A DNA stretch of 22,920 bases, taken from assembly GCF_000003605.2 (NCBI RefSeq), contig NW_003152252.1, positions 39,937-62,856 on the forward strand, in the 5' to 3' direction. Source of the stretch: Saccoglossus kowalevskii (Eukaryota; Hemichordata; Enteropneusta; Harrimaniidae). Position 1 is the stretch's first letter; each line of letters begins with the position of its first letter. The notes under the pieces are model-generated. The model made no database searches. It saw only the letters and a list, made by a program, of their open reading frames with translations, and was not told the DNA's origin. Both the position numbers and the translations under genes were made by a program. Of this stretch, positions 9,270 through 18,700 are shown piece by piece.

Positions 9270-12090
9270 GTTACGGATTCATTTTGAATGTACGATTCAT
9301 TAAGCCGTTTTCACAATACCTCACGTTTTCACAATACTTCAGTAACTTATATTTATCTGTGATATTATACTCATTATACGGAGAACTAATTGTACACTGG
9401 CACACAAATTTGATACATTTCTTTTGAACTAATTTTTATTGACAAGAAATGTTCGTGAAGAAGACCGCACATGAGAACAGTACTCAAAATTGCTCCTCAC
9501 TAACGTTGTATATAAAGTTTTAATAAAAAATGAACGCTATCAAAAAAATGTACATGTACTAGTATACGCGAGGGACAGATACTGGAAATTGAGTCTAATC
9601 TGACATTTGACCTAACCAGTGAACAGGTGCGCGTAATCTGGATATGGAAATCCTATATAAATATTGGTAATACATAATTAATTTACTTCTAATGCATGAC
9701 CTTTGTATATTGTGGTACAAAATATATTGGTTACACCAACCCCAATGCCGGTGACAGGTCAATTTAAGGAAGTATGTCATCTTTGTGACAAACAAGGCAC
9801 AGACATAATGAACTGCTGGAATGCAGAATTACCTTTAAAAAAGTATTGTATACACGAGTTACCGTGTTACTAGTAAGCATTTCTTTCTTTTCTTTGAACT
9901 ATATACGTCTTTAATTTCTGAGAGGCAGTGGGGTTTTTTTTCTTTTTTTTCTTTTTTTTTTGAGGTTATTTATTGTAAAAAGTGAATAGTTTCATATTTT
10001 ATCACAGTGGGATTTATCGGAAAGTACAACGTTGTTTTTTGTTTGTTTTTTGGGGGGTGAGGGTAGGAGGTGGCTTTGCAAACATGATTAACCAATGAAC
10101 AATGTTAGATGAACAAATGTAAAACGCATATGTTTATGCGCCCTGATTCAAGGCGCATGCGCACTAGCCCTTTTCATTATTATTTCATCTCAATGAATGC
10201 CGAAACAAACATTTTATTTACTGGAATGTCGAAAGCAATGTTACAGGGCGATTTTAAACACAAGTCGAATATATTGTTTGCAGAATATCCACACATCGTG
10301 GTGAAATTAATTATATATATATACGAGACGTTCTGTCAATAATGATATATTACGGGTACCGAATCAAACACCTGTCATCGCACCTTCCTACACGTGTGTC
10401 CACCGTTTACAGAATTATCTCAATATATAGGGTAGAAGAAAATAAATAATTCAGAACTTCCAATGCTGTGAATAAACTAATTGTTCATTAAGACTACGGT
10501 TTGTAATTCGTGTTACACGTGTTTTAGAGATGGCGTAATAATATATGCCCAAATATGGCATTTCTGCTCATTCAGATATTTAGGTGGTAATAGATAAATC
10601 AAATTAACTAAAGTTTGTAAAATCGTTGCACAAAACGATGGATTGTAATTGGCAACGATATTTTTTTTCTAACTACAAGATGTAGTGTCAAAAAGAGGTC
10701 ATATCTTATCCTGTCTGGTAAGATTCTATTTTGGTCATTTGTTGTATTTAATTTGTGACAAGCGAGCTGTTAATCAGCATGATGAAATAGTGACAGATAC
10801 GGACATCACATTGTTTTTACTGATAACAAATTCAAAGCTATGCAGTATACAACTTGCATTACGTTATTTGTTATTTCACGCCGTGTACTCGCTTTTCCCA
10901 CATTTTATGAACGTGAATGTGTAAATATAAATAGAGTGACAAAGATGAGCAAGGTTGGGAAAACTTCGAACATTTGTTTTTGGCACACAGTCACCCCAGC
11001 AAATAATCAATATATATATTGATTTTTACTTCATTACCGTGTGAAAGATCGGGTGAATAATTGTTTCTAAACGTGAAGAGTTTGAGGTACGATTTCAAAA
11101 GGTGAACCACTTGTCCACGCATGTTAAGCACGTATCATGTCTTTTATCTGAGATAAGCGTAATTGGAAGGTTGTATGACTTTATATCGCGCGAACAATTA
11201 TAATTTATCGTTACCTAATGTTGTTGTTAGTTCATTTTTAACCACGAGACGTGTAATTGTTGAAATAATAGAGTCGCGTGTTCGTTCAGACTGTTTTGTC
11301 TAATTTGACAACATTTGTACACCAGACCACGCAAGCTTATTGGAAAATGTACCCCTTATTTAAATTACCAAGTTGATGGGTGGTGGGTGTATTTCAGACG
11401 TTTGAATTCGGATATATCTACAGCAATTCGCCGGTCTTATTTAGACTCTTGTTTATTCTACCCCACCCCTAAAATTATTAAAATTAGACATCGATATCAG
11501 TCAGAGTTGACGTATATAAATCGACAGTTGAAAATTAAAAATTATTTGTCTTAATCTGTTATGTTGAATGAAATAATTTAACTCCTAAAATGTTAATTGC
11601 ATATTTTTTCATATCATGCCTGCCCAATGTACTTCCGGGCTTATATTGTCATAGACAATATAGAAGACGTTATTCAACCGGGTGAAACTTCAAATGAGAC
11701 TATTGCTTGTTTTGTGCAAACCCGGATTGAAATATGTACATTTACAATTGAATGAACGTTGAAACTAATAGTAGCTGGAACGTGATATTTCTGTACCCCG
11801 ATTTCAAGAACCCTGGAAAGCAATTGTTCTTAAATTACCAATGTTATTGTTTTATATACCCCTCTACGAGCAAAGTGTCCAGATTTTGCAGTTTTAGGGT
11901 AATGGCTGTATGCAGGTGTCCGTCTGGTATCAGTGTAGAGGTCCCGTGCCGCGACTTTTTTTCCCAATGTTTCGGTTGCCCAGTTTATTGCAAGTTATAT
12001 AAGACAGATTATTGGTCATGTATACATGAATTGTAATCTTAATAGAATAACCTCTGACATTCCATTATCCTAAATATGAATAAATTTCGT
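9270..12090. other. No supported gene; low-complexity and palindromic AT DNA
   Basis: The open frames here (for example 11315-11554 and 11752-12036) have no recognisable domain, splice context or codon bias. Notable bits are a T-rich run at 9934-9960, a perfect GCGCATGCGC palindrome at 10153-10162 (NRF-1-like), a perfect 20-bp AT palindrome at 11005-11024, and a 9-bp stem with a 3-base loop at 11642-11662. Confidence 0.45.
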
Positions 12091-12097
12091 TCTAGGC

Positions 12098-12178
12098 GAC
12101 GTCATTAAAAGCAGCCACAATAAATCCCCCACTCAACAAAACCAGCCGACTTAAGGAGTCAATGACGTCATTCGCGCG
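12098..12178 (+). promoter_or_regulatory. Putative promoter: CRE sites and E2F-like site
   Basis: GACGTCATT at 12099-12107 and a perfect palindromic CRE, TGACGTCA, at 12163-12170 lie 330-400 bases upstream of the first ATG of the best coding exon. TTCGCGCGG (E2F-like) follows directly at 12171. No strong TATA box is visible, consistent with a TATA-less promoter. ATF/CREB and E2F binding is inferred from the motifs only. Confidence 0.45.
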
Positions 12179-12499
12179 GTAGTGGGTAAATTTTCCCGAA
12201 GCATGTAGTAATATATGTGTCTTACTAGATTTTGGTTAAACAAATCAAAAACTGTTAATTTAGTCAGCGATTATTCGTTGTAGCAAAGCACTTTGTTAGA
12301 CCATACTTATTGTAGTCTGCCTGACGTGGAAGTACGCATTTTTCTCACCAAAAACGGGATTTCCCTCCCCACATTTATTCTGTGTTTTCGTCATCTTGAG
12401 ATTTTTGGAGGCTTCTCGAGAGAATCAGCTATTGAGCGAGAGCCGACTTGGAACTTTAAAGTGCTTCTCAAACCTGTGACAGTACGTAATAGCTTGGAC

Positions 12500-12863
12500 A
12501 TGAGCTCCAAACTGCCCCGTACTGGCAGAGAGTCAACGGAACTCACAGTCATTGTCACCGACCAAGAAAATGAAAGCAGCTTTGTCCAAGGCAACGGACA
12601 TGTGAACCACGCGCTAGATGTAAGTGCAAATGATGTCGGACCAAACGAAACACCATCAGAGACTGTACATAGAAGGAGAAGAACAACGTCTACGTCGTCT
12701 TCAAGTCCATCCCCTCGTAGTAGCATGGGCTCTGGGCGACGATTGAGCGGGGACGGAGTGGCTGGAGCGCCCGTAATTTTAAGTGCCAACCAAACGAGCG
12801 TGACAGAAATTGGTAGCGACGCGATTGGGGTAAGCTTGTCAGGCCACAACGTAGACAGTGACG
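12500..12863 (+). CDS. First coding exon of an unrecognised protein (disordered N-terminus)
   Basis: The exon starts at the first ATG in an open frame (context GGACATGA, purine at -3), runs 121 codons plus one base and ends at a strong donor, G|GTAAGT (12864-12869), so the following intron is phase 1. The encoded segment is hydrophilic and predicted disordered: acidic/polar residues 11-55, an RRRR patch at 58-61, a Ser/Thr/Pro stretch at 62-76 and RRLS at 80-83, which fits a PKA consensus. No membrane segment, signal peptide or folded domain is seen. The frame is open upstream to about 12290 without another ATG, so I treat that as 5' UTR. Exon 2 was not found with confidence in the window. 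Composition is richer in C, G and CpG than the neighbours, as expected of a coding exon near a promoter. I do not recognise the family. Confidence 0.65.
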
Positions 12864-14100
12864 GTAAGTATACTTTGTATAGTAATTTTAATGTTCTGGT
12901 GTTCTTACCTTCAATCCCGCCTCCTTTGCCCAAATCAACATTGAAATTTAACGAGAATAGATGACAGTATATGTATTACGACTTATGGAACTTGTACAGG
13001 TAAAATCTGTTTGACGTTGAAGCTGCCAAATGACAATAAAGCCAATATTGGCAACAAGATCCATTTCGTTGTTACTATGTCTATGACGGATTACGCAATT
13101 CTTTCAGCAACAAAATGTCGTTCACAACATTAAAACGTGATATCTTTATTGTTGCTTGGAGCTTTAATTTAACCCCCACCCCCAAATCATGGCACACGGG
13201 GAGAATTTTGTTGTGCTGACAACACTCGATGTATTTTTGGGTACACATGTTTGTTTGGTCTCTTTCAAAAAATTATAGAGGAATGAAAGAAAGAAAATTT
13301 TCATACAAAATAAAAATAAAAGCACAATTTGAATGAGAAATGGAATAAACTAATTTTTCAAGCAATGGATTTACCTCTGCAACCTGTATGAATCAGTCTT
13401 TTAAAAAAAAAAAAAAAAAAAAGCTAGTCAGCAATTTTGTACTCCATACAACTAAATGCTAGTTATTCACCATGTATATGGGAGTAAATAAAATTAAAAA
13501 AATTAAACTTTAATGGAATGACAATAGCTAGTTTGCATATTAATTTGGTTTTTTTGGGGGGCTCATTTGCATAAAATAAACTTTTTCAATTTAAAAAAAA
13601 ATGTGTCGGATATATACTTATTTATTTGGCCTCATGTACTTTTGTTCACATTGACTAATTGTATTACATTAATTTTTGAGATCAACCTACATGTATTTTG
13701 TTCCTACATTCTTTGGCTCTACAGGGCTCATTACAAATTGTTTTTCAAGAAAAACAAAAGGCAGAACTTAATATCTATAAATGCAATTTCTTTAGGTGTT
13801 TCCATCCATGTTAAAGCATATAGTTTATTAAAATGAATAATTCAAATTTTCTAATAATTCATTTATAGTTTACATAGCACTCATTATGTTGTAATTTTTG
13901 TGCTTTAAAATGTTCATTTTTCCGAGATATTTGCCCCTTTTTTTGTGTGTGAAAAGTACTTGCATGACTGTACGGTCTTGTGAACTTAAATGTACATGTA
14001 GTGTTCAATCCATATTTCAAAAGTAAAATGTGCTGTTACCTCAGGGTTGGTGAAATGGAAATTAAAAATATATAATCCAGTGGCGTCTGCATAAGTTAAT
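12864..14100 (+). other. Intron-like DNA after the first coding exon
   Basis: AT-rich sequence after the GTAAGT donor, with a poly-A run at about 13403-13421 and T/G-rich runs near 13548-13562. No exon with a usable acceptor, phase-1 frame and donor was recognised. Confidence 0.45.
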
Positions 14101-14101
14101 T

Positions 14102-14259
14102 TTAAAGCGGGGGAGTCGTCAGCTGCGCATGCGTCAGATGGCCTTAGCGAGTCATTGTTTACAAACAAGCGTCTACCCATGAGTCTTTGCATTTTAGTGT
14201 GTTATCGTCGCTTGGGACTCGATTCCTGCGCGTGCGCAGGTGACGGCACTCCGCTTTAA
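14102..14259. mobile_element. 150-bp TTAA-flanked MITE with NRF-1-like sites
   Basis: Interval 14106-14255 is flanked directly by TTAA on each side (14102-14105, 14256-14259), the target used by piggyBac- and Kolobok-type transposases. Its ends are long imperfect inverted repeats: left AGCGGGGGAGTCGTCAGCTG and, read inverted, right AGCGGAGTGCCGTCACCTG. Similarity extends about 30 bases into TGCGCATGCG (14124-14133) on the left and the palindrome CCTGCGCGTGCGCAGG (14225-14240) on the right. Both resemble the NRF-1 consensus. There is no coding capacity. Superfamily is inferred from TTAA only. Confidence 0.65.
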
Positions 14260-17257
14260 GAGAAGAGTTTTTAGAGCAGCATTATAACTCAGAAAAATTA
14301 TTTATTTTGTAATGTTAATGGAAATTGAATTTTCAGTGAATTGGATTTTTGTTTATTCAATTTCTTCAATGAATTTCATGCAAACATGGAATATTCTACA
14401 ATTGTTTAGAGATTTTTAGTGGTATGTTTAGTTTTGAGGCTTGGGGTGAAACTGTACAAGTAATTACACTCCTGGGGTGCTTACATGCATTTCTGTAGAG
14501 TACTTGTTTGTGACATAAAGGTTGATGACATCATGTCAAAGGAATGACGACTTTTTACTGAAAAGTGACGAGAATAAAAGGAGAATAATGGCTTAAAATA
14601 TTGAAAGAAAAACAAACAAACTGTTTGTTGTGGCAGGGTTGTGACATAAAAGTTGATGAATGGTACAGATGAGTTTGACAAAAGTGAGGGAGTAAAAAAG
14701 GGTTACAATACTGAATTGAAAAAAAAGAAGAAGGAACAGCTGCTTAGTAACGCCTGTAACCTATGTCACAAGTTTATGTAAATGTCAGGGAACTGAATAG
14801 AACTGCAATATATGGAATTTGCTTTATTCTTTAGCCTTACACATTATTAATGATGGAGGTGTCTGGTTTAAAATAAGTCATATTTTTGTGATCCTAGCCT
14901 ACAATAAATTCTTTTTTTTTTTTTTATTTACGTTCACTTCTATCAATTATATTCTTCTAATAGAGCAAATATAGTATAATTTTTTTTTTCGCAGGAAATT
15001 AAAAGCAAAATAAAACCACTTAAAAATTGAAATATTTGAAGTATTACAAAATGTCAAGGTACTTGAAGTATTGGAGACTGTCTGTCATTTTTACAATTTG
15101 TTTCTATATTTCATGGATTGTAGAACAAGTATGTGGCTATATTTGGCATGTAAACACCGCTTTAGGTCTCCAGTTTAATTACACTTGTGTGTAAATTGGT
15201 ATCTAGAAATGTCATCACTCATACAAGTTATTTGAAATGTCCTAATCTCAGCCCCATGTACCTTTACATTGACTTGACCACATAAGAATTAATGTTGTAC
15301 ATATTTACTTTTTCAACCATGCTATTCAATTTACCAGCAATTCCCCCCCCCCTCCAAAAAAAAGCATTGAGGTTTTCAATAGGTTTGGTATGTTTTTAAA
15401 GTACTGTTTAGTACTTATTTTTCATTTTGTTTTGTCACATCTACTGATTATATTCATTCTAGTGCTCATCGATCGTGAGCTAAGGATTTTAACAATTTGC
15501 TGGCATTGAAAATGTGCGTTTAATTACAAGGTAGATGGTTTGGATTATCTAGTGTTCATCTTTTGCTGATTCAGCAAATTTAAATATACATGTTTTATCA
15601 TTAAGGGTTGGAAAAGTAGATTGTGTTCAGCCTGCTCACCTGAAAAATGTATGCTTTGACCTATGCTCGTACCCCCACCCAACCCTGACCTTCGACAACC
15701 TACCCCACCCCACAGATGAAAAAAGTAAATAAAATGAATGCCTTATCACTTCATTTGTGCATTTTTATCATGCCTGAAACATATAATTGTATTTCTCTGC
15801 CCTAGGATTTTATTGTGGATTTTTAGTGTTGAAATGTGTTCTTTTATATATGAAATCACATTGTTGATTGATACAAAATAACACTGCTGTACATTCTACT
15901 GGTACATGCACTTTAAATATACACTCTTGTCAAAAACACATGGGTGTCATTTAACCCTGAAGGATGTCATGTGACCTCTCTTGCGTGCATAAACATCATG
16001 ACTCATTATTATGAACAAGCAATCTAACAATTATAAACTAACAATCTAGATGTGGACAACATTAATCATATTAATATAGAAAAATTATAGAATTTTCCAC
16101 AGATAAAAGCAAAAAATTATCTTGACAGCTGGTTATTTATTATGAAATACATTTTGGCACCTTTCGCGCATGACACAAGTTCTGAATGTTTGTTCTACTA
16201 CCTGGCCTTATTGAGATATAGAATGCACAATGTCCTCAAATTAATCCAGTAATTATTTTTTACTATGGTAACGTATTTATTAGCATCCTCTTTGTACTTG
16301 TTAGTACAAATTTTGTTAGCAATCTGAAAACTCAATAAATTTATAATTATAAGTATGATTTTTAGTAGCAAAGCTGAGGCTCATCGAATAAATTATTGTA
16401 ATAAATAGCCATTAAAAGCAGCATTTTATTAATAGTAGCAATATTTAATATTTAATATATTATGGTTTTCATAAACAGAGAGGAGTTTACATCTGCTTTG
16501 TAATTATATATGTATTTTCGTGACATACCCCCGGTACATGTGTTTACAGTGTTGATAAAAAAATTATACCTACCAGTATAATAGTCCCTTGTCTAAACAC
16601 TGAAGTGTTCAAGTCCCCTGTAAAGGGAAACAGAAGTTGCATGCATTTAGATGTATGTGACTACAAAGTATCCTTTTTATCTTTAATAGACACGACATGA
16701 TATTAATGCCACTTTATGTGATAACCCTATACCCCTGCATCATACCTGCATCTATATAGTTACCTGTTGTTTATGATAGACACTTTATCTATAGTTGTCT
16801 GCTGCTTTCTGTTTTCTGATACTGCAGAGACTAGCGAGTTGTAAATTTGTGTTTGTCATCCCGCTGTAGTAGATGAACAATCCCCTGTCACAGCACATCC
16901 CCGTCAGTTTTCTATAAAAAAAAAAGTAAAAAAGTAGACATGCAAGTAAATCTAAGCAAACCTGTGTCTATGAAATGAAATATTCATTGAAATTACCATA
17001 TAACAGATATCCAAATATTGTTAAGACCTAACAAAAAATATTTCAGGCCAGTGTGGATACCACCAAAAAAACATGTGGGTCGATCTCCGGACTTAAATTA
17101 GTTCACCTAGTTTACACTGTTTACCTAGTTTTTCTTAGTTTACACAGCGCCCTTGTTTGACAAATTAAGTGTAAAATATGTACACCGTCAAATGTTCTAG
17201 CATTTTTGAAAAACATTTTTTTTTTATGAGGCTTCAAGTTTTTAAACATTTATTAAA
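14260..17257 (+). other. Intron-like or intergenic AT-rich DNA
   Basis: Long stretch without supported exons. It contains T-runs near 14910-14926 and 14980-14990, a C-run at 15344-15352, and C-rich DNA at 15668-15712. Candidate acceptors were checked (for example before 14995 and 16828), but the phase-1 frame closes within a few codons. Confidence 0.4.
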
Positions 17258-17279
17258 TTGAGTTGAGTTGAGTTGAGTT
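17258..17279 (+). repeat. Short (TTGAG)4 microsatellite
   Basis: Four copies of TTGAG in a row, ending in TTC. Confidence 0.9.
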
Positions 17280-17479
17280 CATGAGACATATATAAGCATC
17301 TTTCTCATGATCTGATTGTCTCTCTCTCTCGAACAAACTAGGCATTGTGCTTTTGAAAGTTGCAGGTTATAGGTCTCAAATCAAGGAGTGAAGTAGGGAT
17401 TTCTTGATGTTGCTGCCCTCTGTCATGTAGAATATGTAATTCTTTTGTTTTTTCAACAGTCGTCGGCACGTGTTCGAAT

Positions 17480-17627
17480 TTCATGTAAAAAATGTATTTT
17501 ACACACATTGTATCATTGCTATGTTCCCTTATCAAAAAGACGCAGCTCATCCACTAGCATTTTCAAGGCTAAGTTGAAAAATAATTTTTTAACGGATAAA
17601 AAAAAAAGATATCAAAATAGAGAATAA
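17480..17627 (+). mobile_element. Probable LINE ORF2 3'-tail fragment
   Basis: The plus-strand frame reads PLSKRRSSSTSIFKAKLKNN near 17530-17586. CR1/L2/RTE-like LINE polyproteins commonly end in a block of the type WNSLP-x-IR-x-SSS-x-x-FK-x-x-LK-x-x-L. A stop and an A-rich stretch follow at 17597-17630, as expected near a LINE 3' end. The upstream 20-30 codons are poorly matched. A polypyrimidine-CAG at 17442-17459 could mimic a splice acceptor, but the phase needed by the upstream exon closes after nine codons. Confidence 0.4.
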
Positions 17628-17918
17628 AAATACATGAGTTGGGGATTTACATGTAAACTAATATTTCGAATTTTGGTATTTTGTGGTATTTTTGTCAAAG
17701 TCCGTCACTCCATCAGTAATCACTAAAATTCTACAATAATATTTAAGGAACTGGCTTTTGTGGCTCAAGGTCGTGTGGCAAAGTGCCCAAAACTGCGACG
17801 ATGTGTAGCTATATGGCCGAGGGCTACAAAACCATATCCAGTCTAGAAAGGTTTTATCATATGCCTTAAAGGTGTAATTATGATTTTACCAAATGACGCA
17901 ATTTAGAATGACTTAGAA

Positions 17919-18030
17919 TTATTGCCCCGAAGTGAGGGCACTTCCCATACATTACATGGCCAGGCAATAATAGTTATATGAGAAATCACACCTCTGCATG
18001 GCCAGAGGCAGATGCAGATGCAGATGCAGA
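17919..18030. repeat. Cluster of nested hairpins and a (GCAGAT) repeat
   Basis: TTATTGCC (17919-17926) pairs with GGCAATAA (17963-17970) and encloses a perfect hairpin, GAAGTG (17929-17934) with CACTTC (17939-17944). A second hairpin, CCTCTG (17991-17996) with CAGAGG (18003-18008), follows. It leads into nearly four copies of GCAGAT ending near 18030. The cluster lies 30 bases before the hairpin-headed repeat at 18061 and may be part of the same element. Confidence 0.6.
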
Positions 18031-18060
18031 ATAGGTTTGTATGAAGATTTGTATATTTTT

Positions 18061-18700
18061 AGTCCCCGTTCGGACGCAGTCCGAAAACAGGGACTTATGT
18101 TTTGACCTCCGTGTGTCCGTGCATGCGTCTGTGCGTGCGTCCGGACCTGTATCTTTAAAATGCCTGGACCAATAGCAATCAAACTTCACACATACATGAT
18201 ATTATACATATGCACGTCAATTTGTTTCACAATCTGATTCAAGATGGCTGAATGGTGGCCATTTTCGCGCTAAAAAATCCTAAAAATCAAGCATTTCTCG
18301 GTTGTTTACAGATGGATTTTGTTCAAACTTGGCTCATACATTAGACATTATGGGACCTTGAAGCAAATAATTTTGTTTTTCAGATAAGATTCAAAATGAC
18401 TGAATGGCGGCCATTTTGTTTTAATGATTGGGCTTCTAGAGCCATATCTCTTAAATGCTTTGACTGATTATATTCAAATTTTATATATTCGTTATACATC
18501 ATGTTATATATATACACATGTATTCAAAATGGCTCATTTTGAATGCTGTTCCAGAGCAATATCTCTCAATATGAACAAGTACTTGTTTGACGATCAGATA
18601 CAAATGTCAATCATTTTAATGTTAAAAAATCATATTCCTGACATGGTTATATTCCAGTTATATTACTATAAACAAAACTATATATCTTAAATTTGATAAC
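18061..18700 (+). repeat. Hairpin-headed diverged tandem repeat element
   Basis: The head is a double stem. AGTCCC (18061-18066) pairs with GGGACT (18090-18095) around an inner stem TTCGGAC (18069-18075) and GTCCGAA (18079-18085) with loop GCA. A TGTGTCCG/TGCGTG-rich tract follows to about 18147. Then come 4-5 diverged monomers starting near 18151, 18293, 18445, 18561 and perhaps 18684. They share an ATCTYTTAAATG start or a TTCAAACTT-type block, and the first three end in ATTCAARATG...CCATTTT. In the third this block is a perfect 10-bp stem (18522-18531 with 18535-18544, loop GCT). Frames across it are not genes. The family is not recognised; a Helitron-like or satellite-bearing element is possible. 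Confidence 0.65.

Noticed and set aside
12391-12933. 180-codon minus-strand open frame opposite the coding exon
   Set aside because: It mirrors the plus-strand exon, has no motif, and the plus strand has a good ATG context, a GTAAGT donor and upstream promoter motifs.
13986-14192. 68-codon minus-strand frame
   Set aside because: It runs through the left arm of the TTAA-flanked MITE and has no recognisable domain.
17460-17490. Splice acceptor after a pyrimidine tract ending in CAACAG
   Set aside because: In the phase required by the upstream exon the frame closes after nine codons; a LINE tail explains the other frame better.
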